NCBI RefSeq assembly: GCF_003143955.1
Contig: NZ_QFVS01000022.1
Coordinates: forward strand, 1 to 47,485
Direction of reading: 5' to 3'
DNA length: 47,485 bases
Origin: Kurthia zopfii
Lineage (GTDB): Bacteria; Bacillota; Bacilli; Bacillales_A; Planococcaceae
Shown here: piece by piece, positions 1-9,634 of the stretch
Position numbering within the stretch: the stretch's first letter is position 1
Layout of the letters: every line of letters starts with the position of its first letter
Translations under genes and position numbers: made by a program
Notes under the pieces: model-generated
Databases searched by the model: none
The model's input: the letters and a program-made list of their open reading frames with translations, nothing else
Told to the model about the DNA's origin: nothing

Positions 1-120
1 AGCTAAAAGAAAAAGGCGATAAGACCTTTATATCAGTTTTCGAGTTACCAACGGTAACCCTCAAACTGAACGGTATTCATCCCCCACTTATAGAAGATGG
101 GGGAATTCTACCGAACAGAT
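1..120 (+). mobile_element. Right-end hairpins of an IS200/IS605-type element (omega-RNA-like)
   Basis: Two consecutive stem-loops lie here without a T-tract, so they do not look like an intrinsic terminator. The first spans 33-69, with outer arms TCAGTTT/AAACTGA and inner arms GTTACC/GGTAAC. The second spans 71-113, with outer arms CGGTA/TACCG and an inner C-rich/G-rich stem TCCCCCA/TGGGGGA. A terminal CCCCCACTT...GGGG hairpin in this orientation is typical of the 3' ends of tnpB-bearing IS200/IS605/IS1341 elements, where it overlaps the omega-RNA scaffold. The tnpB gene would lie left of the window; AGC TAA at 1-6 could be its last codons, but that is only a guess. Family assignment rests on memory of such ends. 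Confidence 0.5.
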
Positions 121-179
121 GTTAAAATAGATTCCCCACTATTTGAAGTTGGTGAAGTTCATCATAATTTCTTCCATAG

Positions 180-217
180 AAAAAAGCCGATGAATACTCT
201 CGTATCCACCGACTTTT
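180..217 (-). terminator. Intrinsic terminator after bshC
   Basis: On the minus strand a 14-pair stem (184-197 with 202-215, three G-U pairs) with a 4-nt loop is followed by a T run. It lies just downstream of the bshC stop codon. Confidence 0.9.
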
Positions 218-226
218 AAAATTCAA

Positions 227-1840
227 TTATAAATAAACGATTTGATGTTTATAACTTGTTTGCAAAGGTAGCGCCATAATGCCAGAAATAAAACCTTCTC
301 CAAATTGATTCAAATACGGATACGGTGTATATACTCTTTCTTGGAAACCACCTGCAGGAAGTAATTCATTCTCCACTTGCTCAAAACGTTTAAATGCTAC
401 TGAATGCTTCAAACGAATATCTTTTTCAATTTGCTTCATTAAGAAATCAAATTGATGCTTATGGAATTCTAAATTCTTATCTACAATTCGTTCTATTTTA
501 ATTTCATGTTCTTTTAAGTGTTGCTGAATAACTTTGTATTGTTTTGATAGTAAGTTTTTCGCTTCTTCTATTGCAGTTTTCGCTTCTTGATCATAAATTT
601 CTTCATCATACTTAGCTTTCAATTGGTTGACTGCACCATTGATTGCATCCGCTGCCGTAATTCCGATTTCTTGAAGATTCGCAACTGTTTCTCTCGTCAC
701 ATAAGTAACATTCATTCTCGGAGTAAAGATTGGCACTTTCATTCCTAAAAGCTCAAAGCCATCTTTTAATGTCGCCCAATAAGCTAGCTCACCAGGACCT
801 CCAACGAATGATAGTACCGGGAATACCAGGTCTTGCATCATCGGACGCGTCACTACATTATTACTGAAACAGGCTTCATCATCTGCTAAATCTAACATTT
901 CTTCACGCGTAAACTTAACACCAATTGAAGAATTCATGAAGTAGCCGTCTTTTCTCGTTAATAAATGTCTCTCGCCATCTTTCACATAGAATAAGTTCGC
1001 TGCATTATTCGTCGCACCAATCGGTGAACCATAACCTAGTTCTTCCAAATAAGCTTCTCGCGCTGTGACAACTGCTGCAATTTCTTCAGAATGATTGATT
1101 AACGTTTTAAAATATGGCGCTTCGTAAGCTCTTAAATCAGCATCTGCCGCATCCATATACAATAATCCCTGCTCTTTAAATAGGCCATTCATTAATTTCA
1201 CAAAGAATGTCGTGTACGTATCACTATTTTCAGCAACATGTAAAACATTAGCTAAAAGTTCTTTCGTGTATGCCGTTTCGCCAAATTGAATGAATAATTG
1301 CTCGATCCATTCATGAAGTGCTTCATAATTAAGATTAGCTGCTGAAGCCATCTTCTTCACGATACCATCTTCAGTATAAGTATGTTTAACTAAGCGATTA
1401 CTTAACGGATAAAATGTATGGTTAATCTCATCTAAATCATGATCTTCACCAGCTACCCAAAATAACGGTACAACTGGAACACCTAATTTTTCTCGCTGTT
1501 CCTTCGCCAATAGTAAAACAGAAATTGCTTTATTAATCGAATACATTGGACCAGTTAATAATCCAGATTGTTGTCCACCAATTACGAGTACAGCATCTTT
1601 TTCTAATTCATCCAGATGCTTTTCGATTTTTGGCGTTGATTCAAGTTGACTCATATATTTACGAATAATTTTTGTTAGTTCTAATCTACGTACAGGATGG
1701 TTTTTTAAATCGCTTAATCGTTCTTCAAAAGAAGATTGCTCATTTTTAAAATGAAAGAAAGAGCCAATAGATTCTTTTTGGTCACGATAGTCCTGCAGTA
1801 ATTGATTTGAGTTATTTACATAGAGTTGTTCCAATTTCAT
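227..1840 (-). CDS. bshC: Bacillithiol biosynthesis cysteine-adding enzyme BshC
   Basis: BshC is the putative cysteine ligase that adds cysteine to GlcN-malate in the last step of bacillithiol synthesis, in the cytoplasm. The 537-residue product has the family length, an N-terminal Rossmann-like half (VLVIGGQQSGLLTGPMYSI near residue 85, then FWVAGEDHDLDEI) and a long C-terminal coiled coil (about residues 390-480). An in-frame ATG seven codons upstream is rejected because the sequence there, AGGAGAAC, is itself the ribosome binding site for the chosen ATG at 1840. In B. subtilis bshC is followed by mraZ and the dcw cluster; here it is followed by a terminator and an IS end. Confidence 0.95.
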   Translation of the reverse strand: MKLEQLYVNNSNQLLQDYRDQKESIGSFFHFKNEQSSFEERLSDLKNHPVRRLELTKIIRKYMSQLESTPKIEKHLDELEKDAVLVIGGQQSGLLTGPMYSINKAISVLLLAKEQREKLGVPVVPLFWVAGEDHDLDEINHTFYPLSNRLVKHTYTEDGIVKKMASAANLNYEALHEWIEQLFIQFGETAYTKELLANVLHVAENSDTYTTFFVKLMNGLFKEQGLLYMDAADADLRAYEAPYFKTLINHSEEIAAVVTAREAYLEELGYGSPIGATNNAANLFYVKDGERHLLTRKDGYFMNSSIGVKFTREEMLDLADDEACFSNNVVTRPMMQDLVFPVLSFVGGPGELAYWATLKDGFELLGMKVPIFTPRMNVTYVTRETVANLQEIGITAADAINGAVNQLKAKYDEEIYDQEAKTAIEEAKNLLSKQYKVIQQHLKEHEIKIERIVDKNLEFHKHQFDFLMKQIEKDIRLKHSVAFKRFEQVENELLPAGGFQERVYTPYPYLNQFGEGFISGIMALPLQTSYKHQIVYL

Positions 1841-1921
1841 ATGTTGCGTTCTCCTCTTCAAAACGATAGATAAATGAAGTATAGCATTTTTGTTCGATAA
1901 TCCGAAAAAAACTGCTCATGA

Positions 1922-2296
1922 TTATTGAATTAATTCAATTATTTTCATTATAACGAAACCTAGAATCGCAAATACATAAATTGAAGCCAATAAGATAAAA
2001 ATCAATCGCCAAGACTTTTTCAACGCTTTCGAAACTTCATATTGTTCTCCACTCAATCTTTCGATCACTAGGAAAATAATTATTATAACTACCGCTCCTA
2101 TAAGTGGCAACACCCTTACATCATAATCAAATAATAGAAAGACAATTTTTTGAATCGAAAATAGTAAAAAAAAAGTCGTAACATCTGAAGCAAAACGCAC
2201 AGCTCGATTTTTATCTTTTTTCAATTTTTTAAATCCCCAGAATAAAAGCCCGAAAATGATAAACGGGCAAGTAATCAATATACTGAGAATCAACAT
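1922..2296 (-). CDS. DUF3397-family membrane protein
   Basis: Small integral membrane protein of about 124 residues with four predicted hydrophobic segments (roughly 1-20, 38-58, 63-80, 98-122) separated by basic loops (GFKKLKKDKNRA, KALKKSW). The motif RFASDVTTFFLLFSI matches the DUF3397 family found next to bshC in many Bacillales. The function is unknown. A GTG start at 2308 (128 residues) is also open; the ATG at 2296 is preferred because a GAGTGAG stretch lies at suitable distance upstream. It is probably transcribed with bshC, with an 81-bp gap and no terminator between them. Confidence 0.65.
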   Translation of the reverse strand: MLILSILITCPFIIFGLLFWGFKKLKKDKNRAVRFASDVTTFFLLFSIQKIVFLLFDYDVRVLPLIGAVVIIIIFLVIERLSGEQYEVSKALKKSWRLIFILLASIYVFAILGFVIMKIIELIQ

Positions 2297-2381
2297 GACT
2301 ATACTCACTCATGACACATCCGTTCTCTTTTTTCTTACATTAGTATATTAATTCTGAGTTGTGATTACAAATGTCAGCTAA

Positions 2382-3137
2382 TCACTTTTTCAAAAAACGA
2401 TTTACTGCTTCATGGTGTGCTTCCAATTCCCATAGTTTAGAGCATTGAGAAACTTCTTCCATCACTCGTTTTTTCAAATCTTTTTCAGCCCATTTGCGAA
2501 TTTCAATTTCTTTATACGCTTTATGGACACCAGGATTAATAGTACGCATATATTCAATAAATTGAGCGAGCGCTACTTCTCTGTCGCCATCATATACCTT
2601 CGTTGCCCAACCAACTTCTTCTAGTTGGCCACTATCATAAACTTGCGCGTCGATTAGCATTTTTAACGCTCGATCATGGCGTAACCCTCTTTCGAACAGA
2701 TAAGTCGCTCCACCCCAGCCCGATGTAATGGCTAAAGTACCTTGTATAAAGCCACACTTCGCTTCTCTTGCTACAACGCGGAAATCACAAGCAGTCGCTA
2801 TTTCACAACCGCCACCGACAGCCGCTCCATTAATTAGCGCAATCGTTGGCACAGGTAAAGTCGCCCACTCATATAAGATTTCAGCCATCTTACTTAGCAT
2901 GCCGAATGCTTGTTGTTCTGTTTTCAATGAGTGAAATTCTGCTAAATCTCCACCAGAACAAAAAGCCTTTTCGCCAGCGCCTGTTATTACTAAAAATCTT
3001 ACACTATTACTATTATGTACATATTCGATAACTTCTTTAAAGCCTTCCATCAGCTCTGTATTAATTGCATTTCTTCTCTCCGGTCGGTTCAATGTAAATA
3101 CTAATACACCATCCGTCTCGTCAATTGTATATGTCAT
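2382..3137 (-). CDS. Enoyl-CoA hydratase/isomerase family protein
   Basis: Crotonase-fold enzyme of 251 residues, the usual length. It begins with a short beta lead and then the CoA-binding signature NRPERRNAIN (residues 18-27). The first oxyanion-hole segment is AFCSGGDL (58-65) and the second is GAAVGGGCEIATACDFRV (103-120). Family members hydrate, isomerise or hydrolyse acyl-CoA thioesters; the exact substrate cannot be read. The residue one helix after GGGCE, usually a catalytic Glu in true hydratases, lies in GTLAITSGWGG, so classical hydratase chemistry is uncertain. AAGGGGTGG precedes the ATG. It is monocistronic or at the head of the DUF3397-bshC unit. Confidence 0.85.
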   Translation of the reverse strand: MTYTIDETDGVLVFTLNRPERRNAINTELMEGFKEVIEYVHNSNSVRFLVITGAGEKAFCSGGDLAEFHSLKTEQQAFGMLSKMAEILYEWATLPVPTIALINGAAVGGGCEIATACDFRVVAREAKCGFIQGTLAITSGWGGATYLFERGLRHDRALKMLIDAQVYDSGQLEEVGWATKVYDGDREVALAQFIEYMRTINPGVHKAYKEIEIRKWAEKDLKKRVMEEVSQCSKLWELEAHHEAVNRFLKK

Positions 3138-3238
3138 AAAGCCACCCCTTAAAATGAATTATTTACCATAAATTTATTTAAGCGTAACTGTTTTCACTAC
3201 TTTCTGCAATTCTTTCTCGTTTAGAAAATCTTCATAAT

Positions 3239-3281
3239 AAAAAAGACGGAAATAGAGCCATGGTCTCTACTTCCGTCTTTA
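3239..3281 (-). terminator. Intrinsic terminator after rpmF
   Basis: On the minus strand AAAGACGGAA...TTCCGTCTTT forms a long stem extended by TAGAG/CTCTA and followed by a T run. It ends the ylbN-rpmF operon. Confidence 0.9.
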
Positions 3282-3299
3282 TAAGCGCAAATACTAGAA

Positions 3300-3473
3300 T
3301 TATTTGCTTACTACTTCTTTACCTTTGTATGATCCACAAGCCTTACATACGTGGTGAGCTAGTTTTAGTTCGCCACAAGCAGGGCAAGCTACCATACCCG
3401 GTACAGCAAGTTTGATGTGTGTGCGACGTTGACGTTTCGCAGTTTTAGAAGTTCTTCTAAATGGTACAGCCAT
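3300..3473 (-). CDS. rpmF: 50S ribosomal protein L32
   Basis: Structural protein of the large ribosomal subunit, 57 residues. The start [10 protein letters not shown] is diagnostic for L32. Two Cys pairs, CPAC and CKAC, form the zinc-ribbon (C-plus) version of the protein. GGAGG lies just upstream of the ATG. It follows ylbN by 24 bp, the widespread yceD-rpmF pairing, and is ended by the terminator at 3239-3281. Confidence 0.98.
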   Translation of the reverse strand: MAVPFRRTSKTAKRQRRTHIKLAVPGMVACPACGELKLAHHVCKACGSYKGKEVVSK

Positions 3474-3497
3474 TGAATGGCACCTCCTTACAGATCT

Positions 3498-4031
3498 TTA
3501 TTCATCTGTTTGATCAAAATACTTGGCCAAATCAGCCAGTCTTGGATCCACTTTTTGTTCGTCTTTTTCAGACTGTTTTGCTTCTAGCGCCTCATCCGTA
3601 GTGTATGACCATGAGTCATTCTTCGGCTGGATTGCTTGAGCGTCTTCCTTGAATACTTGCATCGGAATCTCTAATAAAATTAGTTCTTCTAATACAGGCG
3701 TGACATCGATAACATCTCCCGTTACAGGATGTATATTATCTTCTTCATTGTCGCCAGCCATTTCGCCCCATCTGAAAATTTCATCTGATTCGAAATCTAG
3801 CGGGAAGGTCACATCCTCCCAAGTACGTGCACAAGGAAGTACTAATTCACCAGTCACATGAAAATGACAGTTCATTTGCTCCGCACCAAAAGTGCAGAAG
3901 CCTTCTACGTGAACAGGTGTGATATGGCGAATATCTTTGTTACGAGCTATTACGCCATCCAGTTGAACAGTTTGATCAACTGGCATCCCGTTTTGGCGAT
4001 ATTTAGATAATTGTGGGATTGCCCATTTCAT
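3498..4031 (-). CDS. ylbN: YceD/YlbN family protein (DUF177)
   Basis: YceD-family protein of 177 residues. The family is coupled to L32 across bacteria and is linked to 23S rRNA accumulation in E. coli and plants. Visible family features are the central CTFGAEQMNCHFHVTGELVLPC segment (split over residues 47-68) with three cysteines, and the acidic C-terminal part ending DPRLADLAKYFDQ. GAGGTGA precedes the ATG. Transcription starts from a consensus promoter at 4060-4088 and continues into rpmF. Confidence 0.92.
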   Translation of the reverse strand: MKWAIPQLSKYRQNGMPVDQTVQLDGVIARNKDIRHITPVHVEGFCTFGAEQMNCHFHVTGELVLPCARTWEDVTFPLDFESDEIFRWGEMAGDNEEDNIHPVTGDVIDVTPVLEELILLEIPMQVFKEDAQAIQPKNDSWSYTTDEALEAKQSEKDEQKVDPRLADLAKYFDQTDE

Positions 4032-4059
4032 ATATTATCACCTCAAGACAACAAAATTG

Positions 4060-4088
4060 ATTATATAATGTGAAATAATAGATGTCAA
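4060..4088 (-). promoter_or_regulatory. Consensus sigma-A promoter for ylbN-rpmF
   Basis: On the minus strand a perfect TTGACA (4088-4083) is followed 17 bp later by a perfect TATAAT (4065-4060), 29 bp before the ylbN start codon. Confidence 0.88.
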
Positions 4089-4097
4089 GATATTTTC

Positions 4098-4127
4098 TTG
4101 TCACTACAATATAACTCTGCGTATAAT
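4098..4127 (+). promoter_or_regulatory. Sigma-A promoter for tmcAL
   Basis: TTGTCA (4098-4103), an 18-bp spacer and TATAAT (4122-4127) lie 30 bp before the tmcAL start. It is back to back with the ylbN promoter. Confidence 0.75.
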
Positions 4128-4157
4128 CATAAGTACCATTATAAATGAGGTGAGCTA

Positions 4158-5399
4158 ATGATTGCAACAGGAGTTATTGTAGAATACAACCCTTTTCATA
4201 ACGGGCATCTACATCATATCAAAGAATCTCGACAAAAGACAGGTGCAGACGTTGTTATTGCGGTCATGAGTGGTCATTTTTTACAACGGGGTGAACCTGC
4301 TTTATTAAATAAATGGGCGCGTACCGAGATGGCACTGAAAAATGGTGTAGATCTCGTAATCGAATTGCCATACCCTTTTGCAACAGGGTATTCGCAGGAA
4401 TTTGCTCACGGTGGTGTGGCCTTACTTGAAGCGTTAAACTGTAAATTTATATCTTTTGGTAGCGAACACGGCTCAATCGAACGTTTTAAAGCGACCTACA
4501 ACGCTTTTAACGCGCATTCAGATGAATTAAATAAAACTATCCACGAATCAGTTAAAAGCGGTATAAGCTACCCTCAAGCGTTAAATAAAGCACATCAACA
4601 TTTAGAACAAAAATACAATTTACAATTACTCGACTTGTCGAAACCTAATAATATTCTCGGCTATCATTATTTTGAAGAAATTCAAAAACAACATGCACAA
4701 ATCGAAGCAGTGACAATCCAACGAATTGCGGCTGGTTATCACGAGCAAATCGATGTACAAAAAAATATCGCGAGCGCCACTGGCATTCGTAAAGAACTTT
4801 TTGAAAATAAAAAAATACATGCCATTGAACAATTTTTACCTTCCAAATCGTATTCCATTTTGGAAAACACTTCGAAATTCGTAAATTGGGATGATTATTA
4901 TCCGTATTTACGATTCACAATTTTAAGATTTACTGCAACACAGTTGCAAGAGTACGTTGATATTACTGAAGGTATTGAAAATTTACTCATTCAAGCAGCA
5001 AAACAATGCGAAACTTTTGAACAGTTTATGCAAAAAATTAAGTCGAAGCGTTTTACTTGGACGAGATTGCAAAGAATGCTCACGCATATACTTACGGGCT
5101 ACACGAAGGAAATGAAAGAAACGATTCAATCGCCGTCGTACATTCGCGTGCTTGGCATGACAGAGCAAGGTCAAAAATATTTAAAAGAACAGAAGAAAAA
5201 TATTCAACTACCAGTAGTAAATAAGGTCGGAAAGGATTTCGAAAATCTTCTAATGCTTGATATCCGTGCCACTGATTTATATATGCTTGGTTCTTCACAA
5301 GGACAGATCGGCATGGATTTTAGAACGCCGCCTATCCGCATACAAAAAAAGCTGACTTATAAAAGTCAGCTTTTTTTATTTTTCTGGAAGTTCTTTTAA
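4158..5399 (+). CDS. tmcAL: tRNA(Met) cytidine acetate ligase TmcAL
   Basis: TmcAL (YlbM) acetylates the wobble cytidine C34 of elongator tRNA-Met using acetate and ATP. The 413-residue product carries the N-terminal nucleotidyltransferase signature GVIVEYNPFHNGHLHHI, with the HxGH-type HNGH at residues 15-18, then VAVMSGHFLQRGEPAL-like nucleotide-binding sequence near residue 35-50. Length fits the family. GAGGTGAG precedes the ATG. The reading frame runs through its own transcription terminator (5344-5382), so the last 17 or so residues are encoded by the hairpin and beyond, and it overlaps the convergent ylbL by 24 bp. Confidence 0.95.
   Translation: MIATGVIVEYNPFHNGHLHHIKESRQKTGADVVIAVMSGHFLQRGEPALLNKWARTEMALKNGVDLVIELPYPFATGYSQEFAHGGVALLEALNCKFISFGSEHGSIERFKATYNAFNAHSDELNKTIHESVKSGISYPQALNKAHQHLEQKYNLQLLDLSKPNNILGYHYFEEIQKQHAQIEAVTIQRIAAGYHEQIDVQKNIASATGIRKELFENKKIHAIEQFLPSKSYSILENTSKFVNWDDYYPYLRFTILRFTATQLQEYVDITEGIENLLIQAAKQCETFEQFMQKIKSKRFTWTRLQRMLTHILTGYTKEMKETIQSPSYIRVLGMTEQGQKYLKEQKKNIQLPVVNKVGKDFENLLMLDIRATDLYMLGSSQGQIGMDFRTPPIRIQKKLTYKSQLFLFFWKFF
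5344..5382. terminator. Bidirectional terminator between tmcAL and ylbL
   Basis: A perfect 12-bp stem (5347-5358 with 5363-5374, loop ATAA) has A and T runs on both sides, so it can act on both strands. It sits inside the 3' end of the tmcAL reading frame. Confidence 0.85.
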
Positions 5400-6422
5400 A
5401 TAATCAAGTGCATCATCAAGCGTTTTAACTGGTACAATTTTCATTTTCGTGCCAATTTTTTCAGCAGTTTTCTTCGCTTCATCATAGTTCGGCACCATAT
5501 CTGGCACTGCTTTTTTCAATTCCGGCGAGATTTCATCATCCGGCGCAAAGAAAATATCCATACCTTGCTTATGTGCAGCTATTACTTTTTTATCGATTCC
5601 ACCAATTCGTCCGACTTGACCATTTTCCAACATCTCTCCTGTACCTGCGATATTGTATCCTTTCGTCAAATCACCTTTCGTTAATTGATCGATCATCTCT
5701 AACGTAAACATCATCCCAGCAGAAGGTCCTCCGATTTTTTCAGAGTCTATTTTCACTTCTGGCTTCGTCGTGATGGACTTACTATCCGTAAATGTAATTC
5801 CTAAGCCTATTCTTCCTTTTCCGCCTGGAATTTCAGCAAGTTTCACAGATTTCTTCAGTTTTTTATCATCGCGCGTAATCGCTAAAGTAACCTCGTCACC
5901 TTTTTTCTTTTTACTTAAGTAATCGACTAATTGTTGATGTTTAATAATTTCTTTGCCATCAATTGATGTAACTTCATCTCCCGACTGTAAAATTCCTTCT
6001 GCGGCAGATTTTTCAACGACATAAATAACATAAACGCCATTGTAATTCACTTTATACTCATTACCTGTTGTTTTGTATGCCATATATTTCGCATTAAATT
6101 GTGAGTCTGACATTAACTTTAATTGACGCTTATTATATTCTGCATCGCTTTCTTCAGGTGCATGTACCTCATCTTCTCGCATTATATCCTGTTCATCTGA
6201 AAACTTCGCTCGAATGTATCGGAATGGAGTTGCTGGAGATAATGCAATCGTCATCATGTTTAATGTCCCATCACTTTTCGTATCCGCATGGTCTACTTTG
6301 ACATAATCCGTTAGTCCATATGCTTTACCAGGCGACATTATGTAGTAATTTAATGGATACATTAAAAATACAATTGCAGCCGTTATGACCGTCATCCATG
6401 CTATAAATTTTTTCAATGACAT
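5376..6422 (-). CDS. ylbL: YlbL/SepM-family PDZ and Lon-like membrane protease
   Basis: Membrane-anchored serine protease of 348 residues. An N-terminal membrane segment (about 9-28) is followed by an extracytoplasmic PDZ domain (about 120-195, with GVYVIYVVEKSAAEG and SGDEVTSIDGKEI) and a C-terminal S16/Lon-type domain. The catalytic dyad is Ser234 in GPSAGM and Lys279 in GGIDKKVIAA. In B. subtilis YlbL degrades the DNA-damage cell-division inhibitor YneA together with CtpA; the streptococcal relative SepM trims a competence pheromone. GGAGGAG precedes the ATG. A sporulation gene, ylbJ, that sits between it and coaD in B. subtilis is absent. Confidence 0.93.
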   Translation of the reverse strand: MSLKKFIAWMTVITAAIVFLMYPLNYYIMSPGKAYGLTDYVKVDHADTKSDGTLNMMTIALSPATPFRYIRAKFSDEQDIMREDEVHAPEESDAEYNKRQLKLMSDSQFNAKYMAYKTTGNEYKVNYNGVYVIYVVEKSAAEGILQSGDEVTSIDGKEIIKHQQLVDYLSKKKKGDEVTLAITRDDKKLKKSVKLAEIPGGKGRIGLGITFTDSKSITTKPEVKIDSEKIGGPSAGMMFTLEMIDQLTKGDLTKGYNIAGTGEMLENGQVGRIGGIDKKVIAAHKQGMDIFFAPDDEISPELKKAVPDMVPNYDEAKKTAEKIGTKMKIVPVKTLDDALDYLKELPEK

Positions 6423-6561
6423 TGCTTCTCCTCCTTTTTTAAATAAATGGACGTTCTCTTCCTTAGAAAGTTCATTCTTTATTTTATCACTATAAGATGC
6501 AATTTAACTAGTAGAAACATCTATTATTAGAACAAATGTTCCGTTTTTAAAATATTCATAT

Positions 6562-6598
6562 AAAAAAGGTAAACAATCTACTATGACTGTTTACCTAA
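6562..6598 (-). terminator. Intrinsic terminator after coaD
   Basis: On the minus strand AGGTAAACA...TTGTTTACCT forms a stem followed by TTTTTT, immediately downstream of the coaD stop codon. Confidence 0.85.
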
Positions 6599-6602
6599 TC
6601 CA

Positions 6603-7665
<1,063 letters not shown>

Positions 7666-7691
7666 TGTCGTCACCGAACCTTATATTGCGA

Positions 7692-9116
7692 TTATTTTCG
7701 TTCTGTTAAATTAATTCGATCATCTAAAGACTGATAATCTAATTGGAAAATTCTAATTAACCACGATTCTTCGATATAATAAGTTCCGCCAAATTTAACG
7801 ATTGGTCCATTCCCATTGAAATTCACGCGCGAATGATCATCCACATAGAAATCATGGGATTCTCCTGGGAATCGTAAAGTACGGAATTTGTTTTTCACAT
7901 AGTAACCGTTTTTCCCGATATTTGTCGTATATCCTAAATGACCTAACATTGGATTTGCGGCATACAGAATTTCGCCATCTTTTAAAATGATTTTTACATC
8001 GTCGATTTTTTGGTCATTTATATATAATTCACGTGTTTCTTCAAAAATTAGAGGTACTACTTCTTTTTTGTTCGCTTCATTCATTTGGAAGAAGGATGTT
8101 TTCGAATCCAATGTTTGACTTAATAGTTTATCTAAAATTGAAGAATCTACTGCTTTCCCTTCTAATTCAGATAATCCCGTTTTCCAAGCATTTTTTTGAT
8201 CCGTGCTGAAGTACTCGTTTAAAGTTCGTACCATTTCCTTGCTCTTATCGCCGCCAATATTTTCACCAGTCGCAAATGACGCAACTAGATTTGGAATCAA
8301 GATAGATCCCGCTTGGAATTGATATTTTTCTTTTATTTGAGAAATTGCTACTTCTTTTTGTAATTCTTTTTTAGTTAATGTGTTTGTAAAAATCACTCGA
8401 CTACCATTCGATTTACGATTTGATTCAACAATATCGATGTGGCCACTATTTAACATAGAAATAGAAGATACTGCTTTTTTCAAATTAGATTGAATTTTTT
8501 TATTTGAATAAACGGTTAATTCTTTACTATCGAATGATTTTTTAATTGGTTTTTTCGTCCAATATAACTCATAGACTCCACCATTTCCTTTGAAATATGA
8601 ATAATCTACAAGCGTTAATGATTTCTCTCCGATTTTCGGAAGTCCAGTTACCCAATGGCCGCCTTTACGGTTTTCGTCCACAATTTGAAGGGATGTACTG
8701 TTCGGAATACCTTGTTTTAATGTGGCAAATAAATCCGTATACATTTTGCCCGATTGAATTCCTTTTTTGGATAAAGCAATTTTATAAGAAATAGATTGTT
8801 TTGATGTTTGTCCTGCTTTAAAACTATTTAGATTTTTTTCTAATCGATTACATTCATTTTTAGTTGTTTCATCTTTTGAACATGATTTTTTCTTACTCGC
8901 TTCTGGCCAAATGATGTGCATTTGTCGTTCAGGTAACCCAGAAAATGTTTGTTTAACAAGAAGATTGCTTCCTTTATGTGTCACTTCTATATCTTGTGAA
9001 TAAGAATAAGCTTTTTCCTCTTTATTTGAGTTCGTCGAAAAAACATGATACTGAAACGACAGAAGAATGCCGTTTACAAAAATCAATATTGCAAATATAA
9101 GAGATGCAATTTTCAT
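7692..9116 (-). CDS. Unrecognised membrane-anchored extracytoplasmic protein
   Basis: I do not recognise this 474-residue protein. A single N-terminal hydrophobic segment (MKIASLIFAILIFVNGILL) without a lipobox predicts an anchored, outward-facing protein. Two close cysteines occur near residues 79 and 89 (KKKSCSKDETTKNECNRL). The middle is rich in Ser, Lys and Asn. The last 100 residues (VPLIFEETRELYINDQKIDDVKIILKDG read in parts, then GYTTNIGKNGYYVKNKFRTLRF) weakly resemble copper-amine-oxidase N1/stalk-type repeats. The ATG at 9116 is chosen over an open extension upstream because AGGAGG lies 8 bp before it. It lies 26 bp upstream of rsmD, probably in one transcript with rsmD-coaD. Its place in the ylb block is lineage-specific. 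Confidence 0.7.
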   Translation of the reverse strand: MKIASLIFAILIFVNGILLSFQYHVFSTNSNKEEKAYSYSQDIEVTHKGSNLLVKQTFSGLPERQMHIIWPEASKKKSCSKDETTKNECNRLEKNLNSFKAGQTSKQSISYKIALSKKGIQSGKMYTDLFATLKQGIPNSTSLQIVDENRKGGHWVTGLPKIGEKSLTLVDYSYFKGNGGVYELYWTKKPIKKSFDSKELTVYSNKKIQSNLKKAVSSISMLNSGHIDIVESNRKSNGSRVIFTNTLTKKELQKEVAISQIKEKYQFQAGSILIPNLVASFATGENIGGDKSKEMVRTLNEYFSTDQKNAWKTGLSELEGKAVDSSILDKLLSQTLDSKTSFFQMNEANKKEVVPLIFEETRELYINDQKIDDVKIILKDGEILYAANPMLGHLGYTTNIGKNGYYVKNKFRTLRFPGESHDFYVDDHSRVNFNGNGPIVKFGGTYYIEESWLIRIFQLDYQSLDDRINLTERK

Positions 9117-9170
9117 GTGCGTATCCTCCTGCATCATGTTACTATGTTTTAGGAAAGGAAGTGCAATAAA

Positions 9171-9560
9171 ATGATCCAAAAATTTATCGAGCTAGGGCAA
9201 GGTTATGGTGATATTTTCGAACTTTGTGAAATTATGACGACGAATAAACATCGTATTCACCACACTTTTGCGTTTGTTTCTGACATAGATGGCAAAAAAG
9301 TAGCGTCAATCGCTGTCGCTTTAAAGCCGGTTGGCGAAAGCAAATTCATGCCAATCTATATTTGTCGTGAAGGGATTCCTTATGACAAAGAGAACCAATC
9401 AAAGCGTTTCTCAATTTTTGAAAACACTGTAAAAGAACTAGACGAATTATTGATCACTTTAGAAGTGAAAAATTCATCTGTTTATGTAGATGAACAGCTA
9501 TACTATCACTACTTAACAGGAGTTCTTAGACTTTATCATTACATTCCAGCTATGTACTAG
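9171..9560 (+). CDS. Small conserved Bacillales protein (DUF7147-like)
   Basis: Protein of 129 residues, soluble, with a start MIQKFIELGQGYGDIFEL and an end in aromatic residues (YHYLTGVLRLYHYIPAMY). It resembles a short conserved protein of Bacillales sometimes carried in databases under a doubtful kinase name and as DUF7147; that label is from memory. No catalytic motif is visible and the function is unknown. GGAAAGGAAG precedes the ATG. It is transcribed divergently from the membrane protein next door, with 54 bp between the two starts. Confidence 0.65.
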   Translation: MIQKFIELGQGYGDIFELCEIMTTNKHRIHHTFAFVSDIDGKKVASIAVALKPVGESKFMPIYICREGIPYDKENQSKRFSIFENTVKELDELLITLEVKNSSVYVDEQLYYHYLTGVLRLYHYIPAMY

Positions 9561-9634
9561 GAACAAATCCCCTAGTAACCAACATAGATAAATATGACTA
9601 TTTTCTTTTTTTATCGACATGAACATAAAAAGGT

